This document shows, piece by piece, positions 16,738 through 25,160 of a stretch of DNA of 64,000 nt; positions within the stretch are counted from its first letter, which is position 1; each line of letters opens with the position of its first letter. A model generated the notes under the pieces. That model did no database searches. It was given only the letters and a program-made list of their open reading frames with translations, and had not been told where the DNA came from. The DNA comes from Nitrososphaerota archaeon (lineage in GTDB: Archaea > Thermoproteota > Nitrososphaeria > Nitrososphaerales > Gagatemarchaeaceae), in NCBI GenBank assembly GCA_029785825.1, contig JAFLYY010000001.1, forward strand, positions 124,001 through 188,000. The letters run 5' to 3'. The position numbers and the translations under genes are program-made.

Positions 16738-16894
16738 CGGTATCTGTGGGGGTCATCGTTGCCGTACATGGGGTTCATTGCGCCTCCACCGGGAATACCT
16801 CATCCTGCATTACGCTAAGCAACTGTGTCGTCGACCCTCTTTGAGTCTTTGATCTCCGGACGATACCTTGGTCTTCATCCGCGGAAGTCACAAG

Positions 16895-17104
16895 CTAGAA
16901 CCTCAAGTTTCGGGCAATGGTCATGACGATGAAAATCAACCAGATGACGAAACAGATTATGAAGATAGGCTCTCCAACGGCCGCCATCTGCGACCCTACT
17001 GAGTAGTCATATGACTTGATGTAGATTCCTCCGAGCCACGCTAGTAAACTAACGGCGGTGAGGAATGCCAAGAGGCTCCGTGGCTGGTAACTGATCTTTG
17101 TCAA
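16895..17104 (-). CDS. Small two-helix membrane protein
   Basis: The 69-residue protein has two membrane spans (LLAFLTAVSLLAWLGGIYI and IFIICFVIWLIFIVMTIA) separated by a short loop. It is probably a real small gene because hydrophobicity is confined to two well-sized blocks. The function is unknown. Confidence 0.5.
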   Translation of the reverse strand: MTKISYQPRSLLAFLTAVSLLAWLGGIYIKSYDYSVGSQMAAVGEPIFIICFVIWLIFIVMTIARNLRF

Positions 17105-17436
17105 CTTGGCTTGTCTTGCATATCTCGTGGAACCGATGTATTAAGGACTTGGAGTCATTGAAAATCTGAAATTCATTCGTTCAGAAGGGGGCACCGTGAA
17201 TAAGGTTCTTTGTACTTCTATTTCTCTCGGCGACTTGGTTCGACGAATGGGCCATATTCTGGAAAGAAGGGGTGGCAGATAAGGAGGTGTGGGTGCGCGG
17301 ATTGTCGCGAAGCGGAAGGTGGCCAAAAGGAGGCTCTGCTTAATAATAAAGAAGGGTGTGTCACTGGTAGCGGCCGGGCAACATAGGACAGCTTTCGCCT
17401 GTCGCGACAATGCCATGACAATGACATGCCGACTTC
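17105..17436. other. Gene-less spacer
   Basis: I see no convincing gene or RNA here. Reading frames are short, Pro/Arg-rich and without recognisable segments. Confidence 0.35.
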
Positions 17437-18696
17437 TCAGAGCAGGTTGAGCGCCATCTGCAGGGTCTCCTTGCAGGTCTTCTCCGCCTGGGGGTCGCCC
17501 TCCACCAGCATCGGCGGGGTGGTCTGTCCGGTGAAATCCTTCAGCTCATCCACTGGTATGACCTTGGTCCATATCCTCCCGTTGGTGAAGTTCATGACGA
17601 ATAGGATCATGGGGACGGCGTACTTCGTCGCCATCCTCAGCTCCGCGAGCACCTTCCTCCTGGGTATGTGCCTCTGCCTCGTCCCGTCTTCTCTCAGTGT
17701 CAGCGCCTTGAACGCGCCGACGGCCTTCGCCTTCCGTGACTCGGGAGACCCGGGAGCCCAGAAGATGTAATCAGGGGTCCCTTCCCTTATGCTGTTGTCG
17801 TACAGCTTCCCGGCTCCGCGCAGGACCTCCTCGGCGAACTTCAGCTGGGCCTTGTTCCCCCTCTCCCTGTTCGCCATCCCTTGCAACTTGGTCAGCTTGC
17901 CATGAATGACCGGAGGAGTCTCGCCGCTGATGGGCGGGTTTGCAGTCTGCCCTTGTGGAGCCCCAGCCTCGGTCTTACCAGCCATCCCCGGCACTGGCGG
18001 TTCTGGCTCCACCAGGTCGATGAAGTCGTCCATCTCGTCCATGACGATGTAGCATCTGTTCAGCATTTCATCGGCTTCCAAGATTAGGTCCTTCAGCGCC
18101 AGGTCGGCCTCTGCGCGCTTGTTGTACCATTTCTCGTATTGGACCGCGATGTCCCTGTAGGAGGCCTCCCTCATTTGGTACTGCTCGGCAATCTCGTTCG
18201 TAGCCTCCGCCTGGGATGACACGGTGGCAGTGAGGGCGTCGGCCGAATTGGACATCTCCTCCACTTTGGGTCTCAGCGCCGAGACCTCAGACAGGCCGTT
18301 CTGGACCCCGACTATTGCACCCTCCAACGGCTTCAGGCGGCCCGCCAGCTGCTGGTCGATGTAGTCGGCCACCTTCACCTTGTTGGCTTCTTCTCGCTTC
18401 GAGGTGTCGCGGGCAGCACCAAAGGAATCTGACGCCACGATGATGAGGATGATGGTGGAGGCGGGCTGTATGATGAACAGGGCGGACCCTTGGAGGAGCC
18501 CCCACGGGACTGAACTGGAGACCTCCGAGACGATCGCGGTCAAAGCCATGGAGTACAACACGACCATGGCGGATACCGTGGCCACCCTCCTTCGGGTCTC
18601 GTGGGCGGTTCCCTCCTCCAAGCGAGCTCCGATGTCCTTCGCGATGTACCCGAGTAGGGGGATAATGGTGACAAGAAACAGCAATAGGTCGTTCAT
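17437..18696 (-). CDS. Membrane protein with coiled coil and nuclease-like C-terminus
   Basis: The longer frame starts in low-quality sequence. ATG 18696 overlaps the stop of the upstream gene (ATGA) and starts a good membrane helix, giving 419 residues. Residues 1-100 hold about three membrane spans (MNDLLLFLVTIIPLLGYIA first). A long helical or coiled-coil region follows (ALRPKVEEMSNSADALTATV onward), then an acidic Pro-rich linker and a C-terminal domain of about 130 residues. That domain contains TPDYIFWAPG and, about 16 residues later, GAFKAL, which resembles a PD-(D/E)XK layout with the Glu replaced. The role is unknown; a membrane-linked defence or plasmid function is a guess. Confidence 0.6.
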   Translation of the reverse strand: MNDLLLFLVTIIPLLGYIAKDIGARLEEGTAHETRRRVATVSAMVVLYSMALTAIVSEVSSSVPWGLLQGSALFIIQPASTIILIIVASDSFGAARDTSKREEANKVKVADYIDQQLAGRLKPLEGAIVGVQNGLSEVSALRPKVEEMSNSADALTATVSSQAEATNEIAEQYQMREASYRDIAVQYEKWYNKRAEADLALKDLILEADEMLNRCYIVMDEMDDFIDLVEPEPPVPGMAGKTEAGAPQGQTANPPISGETPPVIHGKLTKLQGMANRERGNKAQLKFAEEVLRGAGKLYDNSIREGTPDYIFWAPGSPESRKAKAVGAFKALTLREDGTRQRHIPRRKVLAELRMATKYAVPMILFVMNFTNGRIWTKVIPVDELKDFTGQTTPPMLVEGDPQAEKTCKETLQMALNLL

Positions 18697-18944
18697 GGTC
18701 GGTCCTCCAGGTCCTCCCTGAGGACCGTGAGCCAAGTTCCTACCTTCCCCACGATCTCCGTAACCGGGACGAAGTCGGGCTCCACCAGCATCACCTTCCC
18801 GATGAGCGAGTGCGACCCGAACTTGCTGGCAACCCATCGCTTCAGCGCCCTGATGTCCACTTCGCGTCTATCGGCCGAGACGCTTGTCTGGCCAGCGACC
18901 ACGCCTTCCTTCTGCGCCGATTCTCCTGGAGTGGACGCGGACAT
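18693..18944 (-). CDS. Small protein co-translated with the membrane protein
   Basis: The 83-residue protein has a flexible Ser/Thr-rich start and a compact second half (DIRALKRWVASKFGSHSLIG, then VTEIVGKVGTWLTVLREDL). Its TGA overlaps the ATG of the following gene, so the two products are probably made in step and may interact. I recognise no family. Confidence 0.5.
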   Translation of the reverse strand: MSASTPGESAQKEGVVAGQTSVSADRREVDIRALKRWVASKFGSHSLIGKVMLVEPDFVPVTEIVGKVGTWLTVLREDLEDRP

Positions 18945-19276
18945 CAGGAGCCTGCGGCCTACGGGCGTATTTGGTAATGCGTCCGTATGATTTGAGCGTG
19001 GGCCGTGCTCAAACTATCCGTATCCACCAATGACCGCGGTGTCCGACCAGTGCGGGGGGGCGAAAGGACCACTGCGCGTCCGCCGGGACAGGCTCATCCA
19101 AGTGTTGGGCTATGATCATCCGTCGGGCTGAACTGGATCCCACCAGAGGCGAGCTCTCGGCAAGCGCCGAGCCACCTGGTCGCGGATTCGATCATGGCGT
19201 CTCTACAAAGACGCTTTGGAATAAATTCCAAAGTCTTAAGTAGGAGCCCTAGGCCTGGCAGGCAGGTGACTGGAGA
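18945..19276. promoter_or_regulatory. Spacer with a 20-bp palindrome before a winged-helix gene
   Basis: No gene is seen. CTTTGGAAT-AA-ATTCCAAAG at 19214-19233 is a perfect palindrome, preceded by a small hairpin (GCGTCT...AGACGC at about 19197-19213). A TATA-like CTTAAGTAG follows at about 19235-19243, roughly 35 bases before the ATG at 19277. The palindrome is a likely operator for the downstream winged-helix protein. Confidence 0.45.
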
Positions 19277-19576
19277 ATGAAGGTCAAGTACGAAACCGCT
19301 GGTCCGTTGTCTTCCGTCTTCACCAGCCCCGAAGCGCGGATCCTAGACCAGGCTTTCCTGGTCGGCAACATGAAGCAGACGATTCCTATGCTCGAGGAGT
19401 CGACCGGCTTGAGCTTCAAGACCGTCCAGAAGGTCCTCCAGAGACTCTCTGGAAAGGGCTTCGTGGCTCCCGCAGGGAAGATCGGGAACGCCAAGGCCTA
19501 CCAGTTCAGGGTCGAGAACGACCTACACGAGCTGATCGAGTGGGCGACGAAGTACCAGTTCGCTAGGACTGACTAG
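19277..19576 (+). CDS. Winged-helix regulator
   Basis: The 99-residue protein has a winged-helix fold: helix (SPEARILDQAFLV), a recognition region (SFKTVQKVLQRLSGKGFV) and a wing (GNAKAYQFRVENDL). It is preceded by a perfect palindrome and converges on the integrase operon, overlapping the end of the opposite gene by 14 bases. It probably controls element functions and its own promoter. Confidence 0.65.
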   Translation: MKVKYETAGPLSSVFTSPEARILDQAFLVGNMKQTIPMLEESTGLSFKTVQKVLQRLSGKGFVAPAGKIGNAKAYQFRVENDLHELIEWATKYQFARTD

Positions 19577-20108
19577 ACAGACCCAAGTCGTCCATCATCT
19601 TCTTCGTCCTCTCGCGGTACTCCCTGGACCTCTTCTCTTTGTCCGATTCCCGACTAGTAGCCGGCAGCTTCTCCTGGGACAGACTGCGATCCTCCGTGAA
19701 GAAGCGGTTCAGAGGGGGAAGGCCTACGCCCTTTCTGTACCTGTTGCATAGCTCCAGGCCTTCCGCGACCGCGTCGTCCTCGTTCAAAGCGCAGATGTGG
19801 TCCTCGCCGGTGGAACGGAAGACCAAGACGAGCCTGTTCTTCATCTTCTGGCACGCCGAGTTCACGTGTCCCCTCTTGTCCGGAGGGTAGCCCTTTTGCA
19901 TGTTGCTCAGCTCCGTGTGCCTCCCATGCCTGAGGTCGTTCCTCTTCGCGAAACACTTCAGTGTGTAGAGTTTGTTGAGGACGAAACCTGCTGCGGTCTC
20001 TTCTTCCCTGTCCGAGAAGGCGACAAGTGGGACCAAGATGCGCGCCTTGCCTAGTTGGGAAGCTTCAGCACGACCTTTCCGGTAGGCAACGTCGCCACGT
20101 ACTCCCAC
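19563..20108 (-). CDS. Hypothetical protein downstream of the integrase
   Basis: The open frame gives up to 181 residues, but its first part lies antiphase inside the integrase end. A start near 20036 (TTG, giving VPLVAFSDREEETAAGF...) is as plausible. Sequence from there (GFVLNKLYTLKCFAKRNDLR, then KNRLVLVFRSTGEDHICAL) looks like a compact domain, followed by a charged helical tail (KEKRSREYRERTKKMM). It is probably co-transcribed with the integrase. I recognise no family. Confidence 0.45.
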   Translation of the reverse strand: MGVRGDVAYRKGRAEASQLGKARILVPLVAFSDREEETAAGFVLNKLYTLKCFAKRNDLRHGRHTELSNMQKGYPPDKRGHVNSACQKMKNRLVLVFRSTGEDHICALNEDDAVAEGLELCNRYRKGVGLPPLNRFFTEDRSLSQEKLPATSRESDKEKRSREYRERTKKMMDDLGLSSQS

Positions 20109-21301
20109 CCCTCCGTCAGATAGGCCTCGACCTCGCTGACTGGTATGGCCCTTTGGTGATTCCCGTTGTTCGCCGTAGCCCCAAGCAGCCTTTCCCGTAC
20201 CATCTTCTGAATCGTCGTGTCCCCCATTTCTGCAAGGTTGAGCTTATCGATTTCCTCCTTGCTGTACCCACCCACCTTGAGGAGGATCTCCCGCTTGAAC
20301 TCGGCATTCCTGTCTCCTCTCTCTCCCGACCCGCTGAGGATCGTCAGGTTGGGGATCGCCTTCACATATTCGCTGACCATCTCATCCTGAGTCGGCTTCA
20401 TGTAGCTCCCAGACACACCGATCGTGTGCCCCATCAGCATCTCCGTAATGATAGGCTTGACCCCGGACATCTCCATCCTTGTCTTGAAGAACTTCCTGAA
20501 AGAATGGCACTGTTTCCACTCGTAGCTCCGGTAGTTCTTGGTGTCGGTGAGCTTCTCCCTCATCTTCATCTGGTTCAGGAGCTCCCCCATCTGGTTCTTC
20601 AGGGTCCTGACGCCGACCGGCTTCACCTTGCTCTGGTCGAACCGCCTCTTGTTCACTTCTCTGACGAAGACCGGGGACGAAGGGGTGATGACCTCCCCCA
20701 CTTTCTCGCGGATCTCCCGGTACTTCAGTAGGTAATCGTAGCACTCCGGTGAAGCGAAGCTGTCATACTCCTCCGGTTCGCCCCTGTAGATCGTGACATT
20801 GGCGAGCTTCCACCCCTCGAACTCCACCTCCTGTATGTCCCTCCACCGGAGGTACTCCGTCGAACCAATCCTTGCGCCGGATGATGTCAGGAAGAGTATG
20901 AGGCACTTCGTCCTGAGGTCTGCGACCGCCACCACCTTGCGGATCTCCTCGAGCGTCGGCGCCCTGTCCTGGCCCGACTTCCTCACCTTCGGGATGAACT
21001 GGTTGACGTAGTCCCAATCGACCCCCTTCACCCTGTTGATCTCAAGGAACCTCCGAAGGGAGTCCCGCCAGAACGCGGTGGTGGAAGAAGCCGAGCCCCT
21101 GCTCACCTCGGCGATGAACCTGACGAAATCCTCCTCGAACGCCTTCGGGTCTGTACTGACAGTTTGGATGAATTGGTCGGGGGACATCCCCACCCGCCTG
21201 AGATACGCCCTTATCCTGAGGATGTAGTTCTCCTTGGTCTGATGCGCGAGCTTCCCCGACGCCCTGAGGGTCGCGACAGACGACTCTTCTAACTGGTCCA
21301 T
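20051..21301 (-). CDS. int: Tyrosine-family site-specific integrase
   Basis: The 416-residue protein has an N-terminal SAM-like DNA-binding domain (to about residue 115) and a catalytic domain with the expected residues: Arg in SGARIGS near 140, His-x-x-Arg in CHSFRKFF near 265, His in LMGHT near 290 and Tyr in SGSYMKP near 300. About 115 residues follow the catalytic Tyr, an unusually long tail. Its start lies only 41 bases from a 19-bp repeat of the tRNA-Phe 3' end at 21343, the usual position of an integrase beside its att site. Unlike SSV-type integrases, the gene is not split by the site. Confidence 0.88.
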   Translation of the reverse strand: MDQLEESSVATLRASGKLAHQTKENYILRIRAYLRRVGMSPDQFIQTVSTDPKAFEEDFVRFIAEVSRGSASSTTAFWRDSLRRFLEINRVKGVDWDYVNQFIPKVRKSGQDRAPTLEEIRKVVAVADLRTKCLILFLTSSGARIGSTEYLRWRDIQEVEFEGWKLANVTIYRGEPEEYDSFASPECYDYLLKYREIREKVGEVITPSSPVFVREVNKRRFDQSKVKPVGVRTLKNQMGELLNQMKMREKLTDTKNYRSYEWKQCHSFRKFFKTRMEMSGVKPIITEMLMGHTIGVSGSYMKPTQDEMVSEYVKAIPNLTILSGSGERGDRNAEFKREILLKVGGYSKEEIDKLNLAEMGDTTIQKMVRERLLGATANNGNHQRAIPVSEVEAYLTEGWEYVATLPTGKVVLKLPN

Positions 21302-21342
21302 GCTCTATAAGCTGAACCGGATATATAACGACCAATGCTTGG

Positions 21343-21361
21343 ACACGCATAGGCGTGCCGC
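21343..21361. repeat. Putative att repeat beside the integrase
   Basis: The 19 bases ACACGCATAGGCGTGCCGC are identical to 25836-25854, where the last six overlap the 3' end of the tRNA-Phe gene. Flanking bases differ at once on both sides. Together with the neighbouring integrase this marks an integration boundary. Confidence 0.7.
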
Positions 21362-21489
21362 AGGCATCTTTCGATGTCAAGAACCACGCCAAACACGGAA
21401 GCTTTTCTCATCCTTTGGAATGGGCATCTTGGAGGACGAATCATGTGCGACTATCATGCAGCAGGAAGGGGGACATTCACTAGTTCGTC

Positions 21490-22173
21490 ATGAGCCGGAC
21501 TTCGATCACAATCGGGTTCATCGTCGATATCCACGGCAAACCGGAAACGATGACCTGGCTGGAGGAGTCTGTGCATAGATACGACGTGGTCGCAATAGGG
21601 GGTGACATAGGAGAGTTGTCCCTCCTCTACAGGATCGTCGATTTCGCCATCTACAAGCCGGTGTTCATTGTGCTGGGCAACCACGACTACCCCGTAAGAG
21701 AGATGTTCGCCGCAAAGAAAGTCCTGCACGGGACCTCAACCAGGTTCGGTGGGTATACAATAGGTGGGCTGGGAGGCTCCCTTCCTGTCCAGGGAGGGCC
21801 CCTCGAACTGGACGAGACGGAGTACCTCGTCCTGACCAAGAACCTTGGACCTGTAGACGTCCTGATATCGCACCAGCCGCCAATTAACACCAAGACCGAC
21901 CTCTCTTACGATGGTTCGACCGAAACAGGCACAAGAAACATCGGATCGATTGCCATAAGGAAGTACATCGAGGAGACTCAACCTCTCCTGGCCCTCGTCG
22001 GGCATGTCCACGAAAGCCCTGGAGTCGACACGGTAGGGAGGACAACAATTGTCAATCCAGGGCCTTTCATGACCGGCAACTATGCAGAAGTGGTCCTGAC
22101 GAACCAAGACAAACCCCGGGTAGAATTGAGGAACAAGGGGGCCGGAGCCTCACAAGAACGGCCGAAGTCTTGA
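21490..22173 (+). CDS. Calcineurin-like metallophosphoesterase
   Basis: The 227-residue protein carries the metal-binding set of this superfamily in order: DIHG (replacing the usual DxH at residues 13-16), GGDIGE, GNHDY, SHQPP and GHVHES. Such enzymes hydrolyse phosphomonoesters or diesters at a two-metal centre. The substrate cannot be told. It lies just inside the att copy at 21343 and is followed 27 bases on by a small membrane-protein gene. Some mobile elements carry such enzymes as cargo. Confidence 0.8.
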   Translation: MSRTSITIGFIVDIHGKPETMTWLEESVHRYDVVAIGGDIGELSLLYRIVDFAIYKPVFIVLGNHDYPVREMFAAKKVLHGTSTRFGGYTIGGLGGSLPVQGGPLELDETEYLVLTKNLGPVDVLISHQPPINTKTDLSYDGSTETGTRNIGSIAIRKYIEETQPLLALVGHVHESPGVDTVGRTTIVNPGPFMTGNYAEVVLTNQDKPRVELRNKGAGASQERPKS

Positions 22174-22200
22174 CAAAGTTAGACGCAGACTGATTAGGGG

Positions 22201-22647
22201 GTGTCTCTTGCCTTGACCGTGGGCGTTCCTGATTCTAGGGCGGAGCAGGACAAGTTTGACGAGCTCCTCAGGGAGATTAAGACAGGCAACAGGGTTCAGC
22301 TTCTGATGTCGCTACTTGCCCTAATCCCTGGCGTAGTCGCAGCAGTCGCGCAATCGGGGATTACCATCGTCGCTCTGGCCTTCGTGCTTCCTGTGGCGGC
22401 AGTCACCTCTTACCTCTTCGCCTATCCCTCAGGCTCGCGAGGAACCGGGAACTGGCGCAACCTGACCCTCGCGCGGGAGCGGCTCAGGCTCTTCGATAGA
22501 TACTACAAGAAGCATCTCGGGGTCGCTGGCTATCACGACGCCTATCTTATGGTTCTCCGCACGCACTATCAATTCGCCCTCGCAGAAGGGAGGAAAGACC
22601 TTGCAGAGTATCTGAAGCAGGAACTCGACAAAGAGAAATCTAACTAA
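22201..22647 (+). CDS. Small two-helix membrane protein with C-terminal helical domain
   Basis: From GTG 22201 the protein is 148 residues. A soluble helix of about 30 residues precedes two membrane spans (LLMSLLALIPGVVAAVA and TIVALAFVLPVAAVTSYLF). A charged helical tail follows (LARERLRLFDRYYKKHLG onward). The layout recalls SLATT-type membrane proteins linked to defence, but the match is too loose to name. It follows the phosphoesterase gene closely and may be co-transcribed. Confidence 0.5.
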   Translation: MSLALTVGVPDSRAEQDKFDELLREIKTGNRVQLLMSLLALIPGVVAAVAQSGITIVALAFVLPVAAVTSYLFAYPSGSRGTGNWRNLTLARERLRLFDRYYKKHLGVAGYHDAYLMVLRTHYQFALAEGRKDLAEYLKQELDKEKSN

Positions 22648-22748
22648 TCAGAACAGCGGTTGTTTCGATCGGAGGCGACGCCCTAACTGGGAAGTCAGAG
22701 GACTCTCCGGTATGCATTTTATAGCAATCCAAGACCCAAAGCAACCTC

Positions 22749-23319
22749 GTGTACCCCAGGGTTGTCCTGGATCTGGTTGGTTTTTGGTTCCCATTCTTTG
22801 TCGCGGCAGATATTGTAATCATACTCGGATACAGAATCAGGCGACACATCAGCCGAATGGGTCTAGCCAAGTATGTAGGTTTGGTCCTTTGGATATCGAT
22901 GCTCACAGACCTCTTGTTTCTTCGGTCGGGCAATTCTGAAGGGCTCCCGCAGAGTTCCGCGCGACTCCTCATACTTGTTTCCACGCTGTCGTACGGAGTG
23001 TTGTTCTACAGGAGCAAGCCCGTAATCTCGTCTGCATTCGAATGTTACGTGGTAGGCGTCTACGCAGAGATTCTCAGTGACTTCGAGGTCATACATAATC
23101 CCAGTCGCCTTCTCCCCAGTCTACTGGGGTGGGGCGGGAACCAACGATCTAATCTACCAATTGGGCCTCCTGATGGGTCTCCTCTATCTCCCGAGTGCGT
23201 TGATTCCTACCTTCAGCTATGCAATCATAAGGAGGAACGCGAACATCTTCATTGAGAAATTGATTGGGAAGCAGGCACTTGAATGGCTTTTGAGGAAATA
23301 TCCACATCCCATTCATTGA
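22749..23319 (+). pseudogene. Membrane-protein gene interrupted by a frameshift
   Basis: The first frame (from 22749) encodes about 115 residues with membrane spans (VVLDLVGFWFPFFVAADIVII and others), then turns into low-quality sequence. A second frame entering near 23077 continues the protein with TNDLIYQLGLLMGLLYLPSA and ends at 23319. The switch lies between about 23090 and 23145, in G/C runs (GGGGTGGGGCGGG). Either the gene is broken by a one-base indel or the assembly has an error. The family was not recognised. Confidence 0.5.
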
Positions 23320-23397
23320 GCTGACGCCGGAGGTCGCACTCGCGAACTGGCAGAACAAAAGAGCCCGAGAGAGCGCGTTTGTATGTATGAGGAGGAA

Positions 23398-23889
23398 TCA
23401 GGCCGCGCCGAATATTTGTCTGTTGACTCTTACATTGTTCAGATAGAAGAGTACGTCGGTGGCCCTTCTTACAGTCCGTGGGATTGTCAAGACAAGAAAG
23501 AGGTGGAGGTCCTTCCTCACCCCAAGATGTTCCAACCCATCTTGTATAATCTCTGTTATCCTAATCACGTTCTCTCCGTCCTGATTGGTTGGAACAATAA
23601 AGACGAGCTTCGAGATACCTGGACAGAGATACGCCCTGAAGATATCTGCTTCAATCTCTCTGAACTTCCTAGTCTGAGATTCGAGTACCTGAAATGCGAC
23701 TTTAGTTCTGTCGCTAAGAGTGAATGTCCTGTCTGGTTTGAATGTGATTGGCATTAACGGCTTCGTCCCATGAGCGATTGCGAGTCTCTCGCCTCCCCTT
23801 GAAATACTGAGCACGCTCTTGCGCATGTGTAGATTACCGTATTCGGAGATGCCATCTTGGATCACCCTGTGATACGTTAACAAGAGCAA
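23398..23889 (-). CDS. Hypothetical protein
   Basis: The frame runs from TTG 23889 (ATG 23826 is an alternative) and gives 163 residues. It has a mixed alpha/beta composition, with an N-terminal strand-rich part (RKSVLSISRGGERLAIAHG) and a core (KLVFIVPTNQDGENVIRITE). The overlapping plus-strand frame looks much less protein-like. I recognise no family. Confidence 0.45.
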   Translation of the reverse strand: MLLLTYHRVIQDGISEYGNLHMRKSVLSISRGGERLAIAHGTKPLMPITFKPDRTFTLSDRTKVAFQVLESQTRKFREIEADIFRAYLCPGISKLVFIVPTNQDGENVIRITEIIQDGLEHLGVRKDLHLFLVLTIPRTVRRATDVLFYLNNVRVNRQIFGAA

Positions 23890-24072
23890 ACCACCCCATC
23901 AGGATGCAAGGAAGCTTACCTTCTTTCGCCGCTTTCCCCTGCGTTTGACGTAGAAAGTCACCCGTCTGCGCCGGGCCATAACAAGAGTATTCCAAGGCTG
24001 GCTCTTATTCCTTCGTGCTTTTCCCCGTCAATGAACCCTTAAGAATCGAGGGCGGTCGAACGGTACGAGGAC

Positions 24073-24576
24073 ATGGAGAGCGGGCAGCCGCAGAGACCGA
24101 TTCCGAAGAAGGTTACATACGTATGCCCGTCTTGTGGCAACGAGCTTGAAGTAGGCCTCGTCAACGGCCTGCTGCCTGGCTCCGCTCAGTGCTCGAAGTG
24201 TGGGACAGTCTACGTATTCCCAACGCGTGAGCAGCCAAATCCACAGCAACAGCAGTGGAAGCCCGAAGATGTCGAGAATCTAATCAAACTGATTGACACG
24301 CTTGCAGCCAAATATCTTACCTACAAGAAGGACGAAGCAGAAGCAGGCCACAAAGACCTCAGAGCGTTGACAAGATACAACACAATCCTCACATTCACCC
24401 TATCAGCTTTCCTTGCTGTAATCATTGGCCTAATGAGCTATTTGACTGTCAGAGGAAGTGTTAGTGGTGATGCCTTGCTATTTCTTGTGGGAACCGTAAC
24501 GGGGTATATCCTTCTCTTTATTCAGCGGCTCACCAAGAACGCGCTAACCGAAAGAGAGCAGGAGGAAGAGGATTGA
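24073..24576 (+). CDS. Zinc-ribbon protein with two membrane helices
   Basis: The 167-residue protein starts with a zinc ribbon (CPSCG near residue 18 and CSKCG near 41). A Gln/Pro linker and a helical stretch follow, then two membrane spans (LTFTLSAFLAVIIGLMSYL and LLFLVGTVTGYILLFI), ending in an acidic tail. ATG 24073 follows a TATA-like CCCTTAAGAA by about 35 bases. It may be a membrane-tethered adaptor. The function is unknown. Confidence 0.55.
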   Translation: MESGQPQRPIPKKVTYVCPSCGNELEVGLVNGLLPGSAQCSKCGTVYVFPTREQPNPQQQQWKPEDVENLIKLIDTLAAKYLTYKKDEAEAGHKDLRALTRYNTILTFTLSAFLAVIIGLMSYLTVRGSVSGDALLFLVGTVTGYILLFIQRLTKNALTEREQEEED

Positions 24577-24773
24577 ACTCTGACGCGCCACAACCTACAG
24601 TCGCTGTGTCACCGCCTATGTCCCGTCGCCCCTCCGGCGTCGGGCCCTTTAGAAGGTCTGCAGGACCTCTAGAGTGAACTTGGATGCATAGACGGCGTGA
24701 ACGAAGGAAACCACCGCGGCGTGAGCAGGGGCATTTCGCCGTGACTTGAGCCCGTGCCTGAACCTGCCTGCAA

Positions 24774-25160
24774 TCAGGGAAGTTTCTGTTTGACTTTCGA
24801 CAGAATCCTGCCCGCCCTGGTAACGGCGTCTCGTGCCTGAGAGGGCTTCATCAGGTCGGGCTGGTATTCGGCTTCGTTCTTCAGGGCAATCAGACCTCCG
24901 AACTGCTTGGACAACTCCTTGAATTCGGACGAATCAACCGCCCCCTTGACGGCACCTACTGCTCCTTCATGTCCTCCGCTGTGGCGTTTCCCAAGATAGA
25001 AGACAGAAAGTGCGTCTATGGCATTGATCGCACAGTGGACAGACGCCGTAACTGCGGCATTGTTCTTCGACTGTTTCGCAGCGTACTCCGCGACGTCGAG
25101 CATCTCCTCTGCCTTCTGCAGGTAGTTCCTGTAGAGGCTCTTATTGACGGTCTTGGACAT
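24774..25160 (-). CDS. HEPN-domain protein
   Basis: The 128-residue all-helical protein matches HEPN proteins (YLQKAEEMLDVAEYAAKQ, then NNAAVTASVHCAINAIDALS and a late LKNEAEY). The usual RNase motif R-x4-6-H is not evident: LKNEAEY stands where an Arg and His would be, so RNase activity is doubtful. It overlaps the end of the upstream nucleotidyltransferase gene by 20 bases. HEPN/MNT pairs are often toxin-antitoxin modules in archaea, in which the MNT partner adenylylates the HEPN protein. Confidence 0.75.
   Translation of the reverse strand: MSKTVNKSLYRNYLQKAEEMLDVAEYAAKQSKNNAAVTASVHCAINAIDALSVFYLGKRHSGGHEGAVGAVKGAVDSSEFKELSKQFGGLIALKNEAEYQPDLMKPSQARDAVTRAGRILSKVKQKLP

Noticed and set aside
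1-21342. Third copy of the tRNA-Phe att repeat marking the left end of the outer element
   Set aside because: I found no other copy by eye, so the left border is either outside the window or too changed to see.
23383-23757. Plus-strand frame overlapping the 163-residue minus-strand gene
   Set aside because: Its composition is less protein-like than the minus-strand frame, which has a regular alternation of helices and strands.
24577-24773. Possible small RNA between the zinc-ribbon gene and the HEPN gene
   Set aside because: Some short inverted words occur (CGACGCC-like), but no stable arrangement or known box motif could be defined.
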